Assembly (NCBI GenBank): GCA_016735415.1 | Contig: JAERRP010000644.1 | Location: forward strand, 1 to 8,769 | From: Desulfobacterales bacterium | GTDB taxonomy: Bacteria; Desulfobacterota; Desulfobacteria; Desulfobacterales; UBA5852 | Length of the DNA: 8,769 bases | Direction: 5' to 3' | Shown: one piece after another, positions 1-6,359 of the stretch | How positions within the stretch are numbered: the first letter of the stretch is position 1 | Layout of the letters: each line of letters starts with the position of its first letter | Made by a program: the position numbers and the translations under genes | Notes under the pieces: generated by a model | What the model saw: only the letters and a program-made list of their open reading frames with translations | Databases searched by the model: none | What the model was told of the DNA's origin: nothing

Positions 1-116
1 ATAATGTAATACTTTATTTAGTTGCATCGAACCACAACACGGAAACAAATCGCACGCCCGGATCGCATCCCGGCCACCGACCGGCGGGACGATGGAAAAG
101 GCGGCGCAATACCGGG

Positions 117-1298
117 ATGGCCCCTTATATGACAGATCAATCCGACATTCATCGACTGACGCACGACGGCAAAGACATCATCCTGATCGGCACGGCGCAC
201 GTGTCGCGGGAGAGCGCCGATCTCGTGCGCACGACCATCGAAACCGAAAAACCCGACACGGTCTGCGTGGAGCTGTGCGAATCCCGCTGGCAGTCCATTC
301 GGCACAAGTCCCACTGGCGTGAAATGGACATCGTCAAGGTGATCAAGGAAAAAAAGGCTTTTCTGCTGCTGTCCAACCTGATCCTGGCCTCGTTCCAAAA
401 ACGCATCGCCGATAAGCTGGACATTCAGCCGGGGCAGGAAATGATCACGGCCATTGAAACGGCCGAATCGCTCGGCGCCCGGACCTGGCTGGCCGATCGC
501 GATATTCGCACCACCCTGGCCCGCACCTGGCGCAGCATGGGGCTGTGGGGCAAAGTTAAGCTGCTTTTTCAGCTGCTGCTGTCGCTGGGCGAAGTGGATG
601 ATCTGACAGAAGAAGATATCGAGAAGATGAAGCAGGAGGATATCCTGAATGCCCTGCTGAATGAACTCGGGGCCTCGCAACCGGTGATCCGGAAGATTTT
701 GATCGACGAACGCGATCGCTATCTGGCCCAGCGGATCAAAGGCGCACCGGGCCAGAAAATCGTGGCCGTGGTCGGGGCCGGGCATGTTCCCGGTATCAAG
801 GCCTGCTGGGAGCAGGAAATCGACCTGGCTGCGCTGGATGTGCTGCCGCCCAAAAACCGCCTGACGAGTTTGCTCAAATGGATCATCCCGGCCGCCATCA
901 TGCTGCTCTTTGGCTACGGTTTCTATGCCGGCGGCTCCCGGGCGGGATCGGACATGATTCTGTGGTGGGTGGCGGCCAACGGCCTGCTGGCCGGGATCGG
1001 GGCCATCATTGCATGGGGGCACCCCCTGACCGTGCTCTCCTCGGTGCTGTCCGCCCCGCTGACCTCGCTCAACCCCATGGTCGCCGCCGGATGGTTGTCC
1101 GGACTGGTGGAAGCCTTTTCACGCAAACCCAAAGTCCGGGACTTTGAAACACTTCAGGATGACATCCGCTCCGTGCGGGGCTTCTGGGGCAACAAGGTCA
1201 CCCGGATTCTGCTGGTGGTGGTCTTCACCAACCTGGGCAGTTCTCTCGGCACTTTCATCGCGTTTCCCATGATCTTGCGCGTCCTGCAAACGGTCTAA
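117..1298 (+). CDS. TraB/TIKI (PrgY/GumN-like) family membrane protein, predicted metalloprotease-like
   Basis: The 393-aa product belongs to the TraB/PrgY family, named after an enterococcal pheromone-shutdown protein and related to animal Tiki proteases. The N-terminal half carries the family motifs: GTAHVS at residues 25-30, VELCESR at 51-57, ERDRYLA at 198-204 and VVGAGHVPG at 218-226. The two GxxH motifs (His28, His223) and Glu52 are the residues proposed to bind metal in this superfamily. The C-terminal third is hydrophobic, with probable membrane segments near 255-271, 283-300, 305-330 and 363-386, so the catalytic-like domain probably sits on one face of the inner membrane. The substrate in free-living bacteria is unknown. 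No strong ribosome binding site precedes the ATG at 117. An in-frame ATG at 129 has a GGGATGG stretch 8 bases upstream and may be the true start. The gene stands alone, convergent with purN. The family call is firm; the biochemical role is not. Confidence 0.88.
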   Translation: MAPYMTDQSDIHRLTHDGKDIILIGTAHVSRESADLVRTTIETEKPDTVCVELCESRWQSIRHKSHWREMDIVKVIKEKKAFLLLSNLILASFQKRIADKLDIQPGQEMITAIETAESLGARTWLADRDIRTTLARTWRSMGLWGKVKLLFQLLLSLGEVDDLTEEDIEKMKQEDILNALLNELGASQPVIRKILIDERDRYLAQRIKGAPGQKIVAVVGAGHVPGIKACWEQEIDLAALDVLPPKNRLTSLLKWIIPAAIMLLFGYGFYAGGSRAGSDMILWWVAANGLLAGIGAIIAWGHPLTVLSSVLSAPLTSLNPMVAAGWLSGLVEAFSRKPKVRDFETLQDDIRSVRGFWGNKVTRILLVVVFTNLGSSLGTFIAFPMILRVLQTV

Positions 1299-1345
1299 CC
1301 GGCAGCGGCATTGCCCCGCCGACCCGGTGGCGTCATCTCTGCCGG
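1299..1345. repeat. Inverted repeat in the gap between convergent genes
   Basis: CCGGCAG at 1299-1305 pairs with CTGCCGG at 1339-1345, directly after the stop codon of the TraB-like gene and before the end of purN. The 33-base loop is long and no T-run follows on either strand, so this is not a convincing rho-independent terminator. I see no better terminator in the 68-base gap between these two convergent genes. Confidence 0.25.
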
Positions 1346-1366
1346 CACCCATCCGCTACCCTCCGA

Positions 1367-2161
1367 CTAGGAGGCAATCGCCACGATCTTGCGCTGAAAA
1401 ACCTTGCCGCCCGGCAGGGTATGCGCCTGTTCCACGATTTTCAACCGCCCCTGGGCAAACAGCTTGATGCAGGCCGGATAGACTTTCCACTCTTCTTCGA
1501 GCCCTCTGGCCTTGATGTCATCAAGGCTGTCTTCCGGAAGAATATCAAACGCGCCCTGCCCGATGATAGGTCCGCTGTCTTCGCCGTAATCGATGAAGTG
1601 GACGGTGCAACCGCCGATTTTGCAACCATAGCGATAGGTATCGCCATAGCCGTCCGTTCCGGGAAAAGCGGGCAGGAGCGCGGGATGAATGTTCATGATA
1701 CGCGGGTTGGCCGGATCCGTGTTGACGCGATCGATAAAATAGGGGGTCAGGTTGCGCATGAAGCCGGCCAGAATCAACAGGTCGCACCCATAGGACGTCA
1801 TGGCCGCCAGCAGTTCGGCTTCGGCCGCCGCCCGGGTTTCCATGAAAGCATTCACGGTGGCGGGGTCGGTCCCCGACGGGAAGAGGCTGCTTTTAACAAG
1901 AATTTCGTCCAGGTCGAAATCGGGGGGTAGTTCGAACGCCGCCCGCTCGTGGCGGTGGCGGCGGATGATGGCCCCATAATCGACCACAAACGACGGAATC
2001 CCGTGCCGGTCCGCCCGCTGCAGTCCCTTGGCCTCCGGGTTGTCGCTGCCGACGAAAACCACCTGCCCACCGGTCTTCCCGGCCTCGCAGGCGTCGATAA
2101 CCGCTTGCAGATTGGTTCCGCCCCCGGAAATGAGGGCACCGATGCGAATCGTGGACGTCAT
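1367..2161 (-). CDS. purN: Phosphoribosylglycinamide formyltransferase (GAR transformylase), long form
   Basis: PurN transfers a formyl group from 10-formyltetrahydrofolate to GAR in the third step of purine synthesis, in the cytoplasm. The 264-aa product shows the phosphate-binding SGGGTN loop at residues 12-17, LAGFMR at 131-136 and NIHPALLP at 157-164. It also has the GEDSGPII block at 194-200. Asn157, His159 and Asp195 correspond to the catalytic Asn106/His108/Asp144 of E. coli PurN, with the same His-to-Asp spacing. It is about 50 residues longer than the usual ~210 aa. Most of the excess is an insertion around residues 70-112, between the Rossmann-like N-terminal part and LAGFMR. The ATG at 2161 is chosen over an upstream in-frame start at 2290 because GGAGGA (2168-2173) lies 6 bases before it and the protein begins there with a normal PurN N-terminus (TSTIRIGALISGGG). 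The gene stands alone, divergent from trxA, and no other pur gene is visible. Confidence 0.93.
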   Translation of the reverse strand: MTSTIRIGALISGGGTNLQAVIDACEAGKTGGQVVFVGSDNPEAKGLQRADRHGIPSFVVDYGAIIRRHRHERAAFELPPDFDLDEILVKSSLFPSGTDPATVNAFMETRAAAEAELLAAMTSYGCDLLILAGFMRNLTPYFIDRVNTDPANPRIMNIHPALLPAFPGTDGYGDTYRYGCKIGGCTVHFIDYGEDSGPIIGQGAFDILPEDSLDDIKARGLEEEWKVYPACIKLFAQGRLKIVEQAHTLPGGKVFQRKIVAIAS

Positions 2162-2167
2162 GCTGAT

Positions 2168-2173
2168 TCCTCC
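2168..2173 (-). promoter_or_regulatory. Ribosome binding site that fixes the purN start
   Basis: Read on the minus strand this is GGAGGA, 6 bases before the ATG at 2161. It is the strongest Shine-Dalgarno sequence in the window. It settles the choice between this ATG and the in-frame upstream start at 2290, whose extra 43 residues are Arg/Pro-rich and unlike PurN. Confidence 0.85.
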
Positions 2174-2221
2174 GGGATGGTGTGTGATGGGAAAAGAAGA
2201 AAACCGTATCCGTTTCGCGGC

Positions 2222-2275
2222 AAGCCGGGAGCGGCTTCCCCGCGTCGACCATCGAAAGCGCCCCGGCTTCGCCGG
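2222..2275 (-). promoter_or_regulatory. Two short hairpins in the purN 5' leader
   Basis: AAGCCG (2222-2227) and CGGCTT (2232-2237) form a perfect 6-bp stem with a 4-base loop. CCGGC (2263-2267) and GCCGG (2271-2275) form a 5-bp stem with a 3-base loop. Both lie between the candidate purN promoter and the start codon. On the minus strand a pyrimidine-rich patch (about 2190-2204, GTTTTCTTCTTTT) follows the proximal hairpin after some 17 bases, too far for a standard intrinsic terminator. The structures may simply reflect high GC content. I do not recognise any known riboswitch class. Confidence 0.3.
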
Positions 2276-2291
2276 CCGGGTTCGGGCCAAT

Positions 2292-2304
2292 GGTTTGACA
2301 AACC
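2292..2304. repeat. 13-base perfect palindrome, possible operator
   Basis: GGTTTG-A-CAAACC is a perfect inverted repeat around A2298. It overlaps a second one, TTTGAC (2294-2299) with GTCAAA (2305-2310). It sits just downstream of the candidate purN -10 region, near its predicted transcription start, where a repressor site would act. The bound protein is unknown and the function is inferred from symmetry and position only. Confidence 0.35.
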
Positions 2305-2311
2305 GTCAAAA

Positions 2312-2340
2312 CTGGTAGCAGAAGCATCACCCCCTGTCAA
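2312..2340 (-). promoter_or_regulatory. purN: Candidate purN promoter
   Basis: On the minus strand a perfect TTGACA -35 hexamer (2335-2340) is followed after 17 bases by TACCAG (2312-2317), a poor 3-of-6 match to TATAAT. Transcription would start near 2305, giving a leader of about 145 bases before the purN ATG. The -35 is good but the -10 is weak, so this may need an activator or may be wrong. Confidence 0.3.
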
Positions 2341-2362
2341 TCGGCCCGCGCTTATCTTGCCT

Positions 2363-2421
2363 CCGCCAGTCCGTCGGCCACGGCCTGGCGGGGTGCCCGC
2401 ATGGGTGGCGCGAACTGGCGG
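2363..2421. repeat. Three copies of the CTGGCGG motif upstream of trxA
   Basis: CCGCCAG at 2363-2369 is the inverted form, and CTGGCGG occurs at 2385-2391 and again at 2415-2421. The first two form an imperfect hairpin: 7 bp, one T/C mismatch, then CCGT (2371-2374) pairing with ACGG (2380-2383) around a 5-base loop. No T-run follows on either strand, so it is not a terminator. The third copy lies about 30 bases from the second and ends 31 bases before the trxA -35. This arrangement suggests regulator binding sites, but that is inferred from layout alone. Confidence 0.4.
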
Positions 2422-2452
2422 AATGTATCATAAAATCCGTGATTTTCCACGG

Positions 2453-2481
2453 TTGACAACGCCTGGGGGGGTGAATATAAT
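2453..2481 (+). promoter_or_regulatory. trxA: Consensus sigma70 promoter of trxA
   Basis: TTGACA (2453-2458) and TATAAT (2476-2481) are both perfect consensus hexamers with an optimal 17-base spacer. Transcription would begin around 2487-2489, giving a leader of about 30 bases. It contains an AGAGGA ribosome binding site (2504-2509) 7 bases before the trxA ATG. This predicts strong, constitutive-type expression of trxA and possibly of bamD behind it. Confidence 0.85.
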
Positions 2482-2516
2482 CCAAGTCATTTTAAACCCG
2501 CAGAGAGGAATTCAAC

Positions 2517-2843
2517 ATGGCCGAAAACGTATTAGAGATAGACGACGCTCGCTTTGAGAATGAGGTGCTGCAGTCGGATACACCTGTGATGGTCGATTTC
2601 TGGGCGCCCTGGTGCGGCCCCTGCAAGGCCATCGGGCCGCTCGTGAACGAACTGGCAACCAGCTACGACGGCAAAGTTAAATTCATGAAATGCAATGTGG
2701 ATGACAATCCCGTGACGCCCGGGAAATACGGTATCAAGGCCATTCCGACCCTTATTCTCTTCAAGGATGGCAATGTCGTCGATCAGATCACCGGTATGGT
2801 GGCCAAAGCCAAGCTGGAGGAATCCCTCGGCAAGCTCGTTTAG
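2517..2843 (+). CDS. trxA: Thioredoxin
   Basis: Thioredoxin reduces disulfides in cytoplasmic proteins such as ribonucleotide reductase and peroxiredoxins, and is recycled by thioredoxin reductase. The 108-aa length is exactly typical. The active site WCGPC is at residues 32-36 (Cys33, Cys36), the buried acid is Asp27 and the cis-proline is Pro77 in KAIPT. FKDG-VDQITG near 82-93 completes the fold. A third cysteine, Cys59, is not part of the active site. The start is well supported by a ribosome binding site 7 bases upstream and a perfect promoter. A weak 5-bp hairpin (2849-2864) follows the stop without a T-run, so transcription may continue into bamD 141 bases downstream. Confidence 0.97.
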   Translation: MAENVLEIDDARFENEVLQSDTPVMVDFWAPWCGPCKAIGPLVNELATSYDGKVKFMKCNVDDNPVTPGKYGIKAIPTLILFKDGNVVDQITGMVAKAKLEESLGKLV

Positions 2844-2984
2844 ACGCCCGGCCCTTTACGGCCGCAGCGGCGACCAACGCTGGGAATACCACCATTGAAC
2901 GATAGACGGGGGTTTGAAATCACTTCTGATCACACCCCGGGTATCCGGTTCGCAAGACCGAGCGTGCCCCGGGGCCATCACGCC

Positions 2985-3674
2985 ATGACGCGACTTATTC
3001 TAACCGTTAGCCTTGCCTTCTTCCTGTCGGGTTGCGCGCTTTTTGATTTGTTCTGGGAGGCCGAAGACGATGAAACCGCCCAGACACTGGCCTGGGACGG
3101 CATGGATGATTACGAATCCGGAGACTATGAGGGCGCCAGGGACGCATTCGAGAAGCTCAAGGACTGGTATCCCTACAGCGACTACGCCAAACTGGCCGAA
3201 CTCAAAATTGCCGATGCCAATTACAAACTGGGTAACTACGAAGAAGCCATTTTCGCTTACGAGGAATTCGAGAGCCTGCACCCCCGGAATGAAGCCATCC
3301 CCTATGTCATCTTCCAGACCGGCATGTGCTACTTTGAACAGATCGACGCGCCGGACCGCGACCAGACTTCGGCCCGGATGGCGCTCGAAACCTTCGGTCG
3401 GCTGGTTCGCGATTATCCCAACGATCCCTACGCGGTCAAATCCCAGGAGAACATCAATACCTGCCTGCGCAGCCTGGCCGAAGCCGAACTCGCGATCGGC
3501 CGTTTTTACTACAAATCCAAACATTACAAAGCGGCCATGCGACGCTTCAAGAATGTCCTGACGCGCTATCCGGACGTCGGCATCCATCGGGAAGCTTTGA
3601 AGCTGATTGCCAAAACCGAAGCCTCCCTCGCGCGGGCCAACCTGGCCAGCGACAGCATCCTGCCGTTCTTTTAG
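2985..3674 (+). CDS. bamD: Outer membrane assembly lipoprotein BamD
   Basis: BamD is the essential lipoprotein of the BAM complex, which inserts beta-barrel proteins into the outer membrane together with BamA. The 229-aa product starts with a lipoprotein signal: Met-Thr-Arg, a hydrophobic core, then the lipobox LSGC with Cys17 as the lipidated residue. Ala18 at position +2 fits outer membrane sorting. TPR-like helices fill the rest, roughly 33-61, 70-100, 107-146 and 163-197. The block DAPDRDQTSARMALETFGRL (121-140) and GRFYYKSKHYKAAMRRF (172-188) are typical of BamD. E. coli BamD is 245 aa, so the length is normal. I chose the ATG at 2985 over an in-frame TTG at 2895, because the longer version would bury the signal peptide behind 30 residues. 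A GGGG stretch 10 bases upstream is a weak ribosome binding site. The gene follows trxA on the same strand. Confidence 0.93.
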   Translation: MTRLILTVSLAFFLSGCALFDLFWEAEDDETAQTLAWDGMDDYESGDYEGARDAFEKLKDWYPYSDYAKLAELKIADANYKLGNYEEAIFAYEEFESLHPRNEAIPYVIFQTGMCYFEQIDAPDRDQTSARMALETFGRLVRDYPNDPYAVKSQENINTCLRSLAEAELAIGRFYYKSKHYKAAMRRFKNVLTRYPDVGIHREALKLIAKTEASLARANLASDSILPFF

Positions 3675-3680
3675 GATGCT
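3654..3680 (+). repeat. 8-bp inverted repeat spanning the bamD stop codon
   Basis: AGCATCCT (3654-3661) and AGGATGCT (3673-3680) are perfectly complementary around an 11-base loop, and the bamD TAG (3672-3674) overlaps the second arm. No T-run follows directly (CCCATTAAAATCTTT comes next), so it is at best an imperfect terminator. It could protect the 3' end of the bamD message or separate it from rpmB. Confidence 0.4.
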
Positions 3681-3684
3681 CCCA

Positions 3685-3714
3685 TTAAAATCTTTACATC
3701 ATTAACAGGATAAT
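3685..3714 (+). promoter_or_regulatory. rpmB: Candidate rpmB promoter
   Basis: An AT-rich patch stands out between GC-rich neighbours. The best hexamers are TTAAAA (3685-3690; 4 of 6) and GATAAT (3709-3714; 5 of 6) with an 18-base spacer. TTTACA (3693-3698) is an alternative -35 but lacks a well-spaced -10. Transcription would start near 3721 and leave a leader of about 155 bases before rpmB. The exact hexamers are uncertain. Confidence 0.4.
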
Positions 3715-3760
3715 ATATGTATTCTCATTTCGTCCGCGCCATCTTGTATGACGCATCGTC

Positions 3761-3822
3761 CCGCGGCACGAAAGGGCGGCCCGTCGCCGCGGACAGACTA
3801 ATATTCAAACCAGCCACGCTGG
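3761..3822 (+). promoter_or_regulatory. Two strong hairpins in the rpmB leader
   Basis: CCGCGGC (3761-3767) pairs with GCCGCGG (3786-3792). The stem continues with ACG (3768-3770) against CGT (3782-3784) past a single bulged C. A second hairpin, CCAGC (3810-3814) with GCTGG (3818-3822) around a 3-base loop, follows 17 bases later. Both lie between the candidate promoter and the rpmB ribosome binding site. Ribosomal protein genes often have leader structures used in autoregulation, but I do not recognise a known L28 leader family here, so that role is inference. Confidence 0.4.
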
Positions 3823-3876
3823 AAAGATAGAAATCGGGCTCTGATCCGGTTTTTGGGATGGTAAAAGGGAATATCG

Positions 3877-4068
3877 ATGGCCAAGAAATGTGCAATCTGC
3901 GGCAAAAAACCGATGGTCGGCAACCATGTCAGCCATGCTCACAATTTAAACAAGCGTCGCTTCAATCCCAACCTGCAGTCGGTTCGCGCCCTGCAGGACG
4001 GACGCGTCAAACGCATGATGGTCTGCACCAGCTGCATCAAGTCAGGACATGTCGTCAAAGCCCCCTGA
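3877..4068 (+). CDS. rpmB: 50S ribosomal protein L28 (bL28), Cys4 zinc-binding form
   Basis: bL28 is a small protein of the large ribosomal subunit. The 63-aa product matches the short form of the family: [20 protein letters not shown] at the N-terminus, then a basic central region ([10 protein letters not shown], residues 25-34) for rRNA contact. Cys5/Cys8 and Cys50/Cys53 form two CxxC pairs, so this is the zinc-ribbon (C+) version, as opposed to the cysteine-free forms that zinc-limited bacteria use. AAAGGGA ends 6 bases before the ATG and is a good ribosome binding site. The gene appears monocistronic, with its own promoter-like region and no rpmG (L33) partner beside it. A weak GGGC/GCCC hairpin (4069-4080) follows the stop without a T-run. 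It is convergent with rel, 86 bases away. Confidence 0.95.
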   Translation: MAKKCAICGKKPMVGNHVSHAHNLNKRRFNPNLQSVRALQDGRVKRMMVCTSCIKSGHVVKAP

Positions 4069-4154
4069 GGGCCTACGCCCAGCAAGGTGTTGCAAAACCC
4101 CACAAACAGATCAAGACAGACGGTTCGAGCGCAGGCATCATCCCGCCCCGCCCA

Positions 4155-6308
4155 TCACGCATTCAACCGTCGGACATCCTGAACCATGCTGATCTTCCGC
4201 AGCGATGCGAGTACGCGGTCCAGATGTCCGGTGTCCGCTACGGCGAGGGTCAGGTAGCTCTCGACCATTTCGTTGGCCTTGGTGCTCGTGTTCAAGCTCA
4301 TGATGTTGGCATCATTTTTACTGATGCTGGTCGCAATATCGGCCAAAAGCCCCACTCGGTCATAGGATACAATCAAGATTTTGACCGGGTAAGATTCATT
4401 GTCTTCCTCGTTCCAGGCCACATCGATCTGTCTTTCCGGGCTCATCTTCAATGCATTCACGCAATTGGTCCGGTGGACCGTCACACCATAACCGCGGGTA
4501 ATATAGCCCACAATCGGGTCACCGGGCACCGGCTGGCAGCATTTGCCGAAGCGGATCAGAATATCGTCCAGGCCTTTCACCAGCACACCCGCCGACGGTT
4601 TTCGTTTCTTCACCTTTCCGATCAAGCGGTCGAAAATGGTTTCCCGCGGTTTTGCTTTTGCCTCTTCATCGGTTTTGGGTATGAAGCGGCGCACCACCTG
4701 CAGCGGGGTGGTTTTGCCGTAGCCCACGCTGGCAATCAAATCGTCCATGGCTTTAAAACCGAATTGCGCCACCGCCGCCTGCATCTGGTCCGATTTCATC
4801 AGGGTGTTGAAATTGAGACGATGTTTGCGAAAGGCCTTCTCACACATTTCACGTCCCAGGCTCAAACTGCGGTTCTTCTCCTGGACCTTGATCCACTGGC
4901 GGATGCGGGAACGGGCCTTGACCGTCTTGACGAACTTCAGCCAGTCCTTGCTCGGTTTGTGGTTTTTGGAGGTGCGGATATCGACCGTGTCGCCTGTCTC
5001 GAGTTCGTGATTTAGCGGCACTAAGCGCCCGTTGACCTTGGCCCCGGTACACTGGTTGCCGACTTCGGTGTGGATCAGAAAGGCAAAATCGACCGGCGTG
5101 GCGCCCTTGGGCAGCGTTTTGACATCGCCCTGGGGTGTGAAAACATAGACCTCGTCGGGGTAGAGATCGATACGGACGTTTTCCAGGAATTCGTCCGGGT
5201 TGCGAAAGTTCTCCTGGTTTTCAACCATGTCCTGAATCCAGGACAACCGCTTGCCGATCGATTCGTCCATCTTCGCGCCCTCTTTATAGCGCCAGTGGGC
5301 GGCAATACCGGATTTGGCCACAAAGTCCATTTCATGGGTGCGGATCTGGATTTCAACGCGCTCCCCGCGTGGCCCGATGACGGTGGTATGCAGCGACTGG
5401 TACATGTTGGGCTTGGGCCGGGCGACATAATCCTTGAACTTGATGTCGATGGGTTTCCAGAGGGAGTGCACAATACCCAGCGCCTCGTAGCACTGGGCAA
5501 TTGAGTCCAGAATGATCCGAAAGGCGATGATGTCGTAAACATCTTCAAAAGCCAGTTTCTGGGAAACCATCTTGAGGTAGATGCTGTAATAATTCTTGTA
5601 GCGCCCGAGCACTTCACTTTTGAGATGGTGCTCCGCCATCGTGCGGCGCAGATACCCCTTGACGTCCTCGACGTATTGCTCCCGTTCTTCCCGGTCCTGG
5701 CTCACGCTGTTTTTAATGCGGGCGTACTCATCCGGCATCAGATACATAAAGGAATCGTTTTCCAGTTCGTTCTTGATCCAGTAGATCCCCAGGCGTGCGG
5801 CGATCGGGGCATAGATATCAAGGGTTTCGCGGGCGATCTGGCGCCGTTTGCCGCCCTTGTGGAACTCCAGGGTACGCATGTTGTGCAGCCGGTCGGCCAG
5901 TTTGATCAGGATGACCCGGATATCGTCGGCCATGGCCAGCAGCATCTTGCGCAGGCTTTCGGCCTGGCGGGCCAGGGTGCTGCCGAACGACAGCTTGCTT
6001 ATCTTGGTCACGCCGGCCACGATATGCATGACTTCTTTCCCGAAAATCTCCTCGATTTCCTCGGGCGTGGCGTGGGTGTCCTCGATGACGTCGTGCAGCA
6101 GGCCGGCCGCGATACTGACCGGATCGAGGTTCATCTCGGCCAGAATACCGGCAACCTCCAGCGGATGGGACAGGTAGGGTTCGCCGGAAAGCCGGATCTG
6201 GCCGTCGTGGACCCGGGCGCTGAAAATATAAGCCCGGTCGATGATGTCCAAATCGGCCTTCGGGTTGTTTTCGGCCACTCTATCCAGAATGTCGGTGATT
6301 CGAATCAT
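4155..6308 (-). CDS. rel: Bifunctional (p)ppGpp synthetase/hydrolase, Rel/SpoT family
   Basis: This enzyme makes the alarmone (p)ppGpp from ATP and GTP/GDP during starvation and hydrolyses it on recovery. The 717-aa product has the full long-RSH layout. The HD hydrolase domain covers about 20-180, with His48, HDVIEDT (72-78) and Asp139 in KLADRLHN. The synthetase domain covers about 230-345, with GRYKNYYSIY (235-244), YDI Asp259 and EIQIRT Glu319. TGS spans about 386-447, then a helical region. A zinc-finger domain has Cys590, Cys591, His612 and Cys616, and an ACT domain covers about 642-715. Both active sites look intact, so it should be bifunctional. The motif that is RFKD in many bifunctional enzymes reads KFKD here (290-293). 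The start gives the usual MIRITDIL, but no clear ribosome binding site precedes it. It lies 76 bases after proS on the same strand and is probably the last gene of an ispG-proS-rel operon. Confidence 0.96.
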   Translation of the reverse strand: MIRITDILDRVAENNPKADLDIIDRAYIFSARVHDGQIRLSGEPYLSHPLEVAGILAEMNLDPVSIAAGLLHDVIEDTHATPEEIEEIFGKEVMHIVAGVTKISKLSFGSTLARQAESLRKMLLAMADDIRVILIKLADRLHNMRTLEFHKGGKRRQIARETLDIYAPIAARLGIYWIKNELENDSFMYLMPDEYARIKNSVSQDREEREQYVEDVKGYLRRTMAEHHLKSEVLGRYKNYYSIYLKMVSQKLAFEDVYDIIAFRIILDSIAQCYEALGIVHSLWKPIDIKFKDYVARPKPNMYQSLHTTVIGPRGERVEIQIRTHEMDFVAKSGIAAHWRYKEGAKMDESIGKRLSWIQDMVENQENFRNPDEFLENVRIDLYPDEVYVFTPQGDVKTLPKGATPVDFAFLIHTEVGNQCTGAKVNGRLVPLNHELETGDTVDIRTSKNHKPSKDWLKFVKTVKARSRIRQWIKVQEKNRSLSLGREMCEKAFRKHRLNFNTLMKSDQMQAAVAQFGFKAMDDLIASVGYGKTTPLQVVRRFIPKTDEEAKAKPRETIFDRLIGKVKKRKPSAGVLVKGLDDILIRFGKCCQPVPGDPIVGYITRGYGVTVHRTNCVNALKMSPERQIDVAWNEEDNESYPVKILIVSYDRVGLLADIATSISKNDANIMSLNTSTKANEMVESYLTLAVADTGHLDRVLASLRKISMVQDVRRLNA

Positions 6309-6359
6309 AAGGGGTCGGCGCCTGCTGTTCAGCCGCGATCATTCTATTCTATCGACCAT

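Noticed and set aside
18..1022. Long minus-strand open frame (334 codons) opposite the TraB-like gene
   Set aside because: It is a shadow of the real gene: its peptide is Gly/Gln/His/Arg-rich, matches no family I recognise, and arises from GC-rich codon use on the other strand.
2162..2290. 43-residue N-terminal extension of PurN
   Set aside because: A strong GGAGGA ribosome binding site lies inside it, directly before the ATG at 2161, and the extension is unlike PurN.
1949..2557. Plus-strand open frame (202 codons) across the purN start, the intergenic region and the trxA start
   Set aside because: It crosses the trxA promoter and ends inside trxA in the wrong frame. The peptide is Pro/Arg-rich, as expected from non-coding GC-rich DNA.
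2849..2864. Possible terminator after trxA (CGGCC/GGCCG hairpin)
   Set aside because: The stem is only 5 bp and no T-run follows. It is too weak to call.
2895..2984. 30-residue N-terminal extension of BamD from a TTG codon
   Set aside because: It would place the lipoprotein signal sequence internally. The ATG at 2985 gives a textbook signal with LSGC at residues 14-17.
3838..3856. CGG/CCG pairing followed by TTTTT just before rpmB, terminator-like
   Set aside because: The stem is only three base pairs, and it lies directly in front of the ribosome binding site. An attenuator cannot be claimed from this.
3858..5015. Long plus-strand open frame (385 codons) spanning rpmB and the 3' part of rel
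   Set aside because: It overlaps rpmB in another frame and runs antisense to the conserved Rel C-terminus; the peptide is low-complexity-like with no domain. Antisense shadow.
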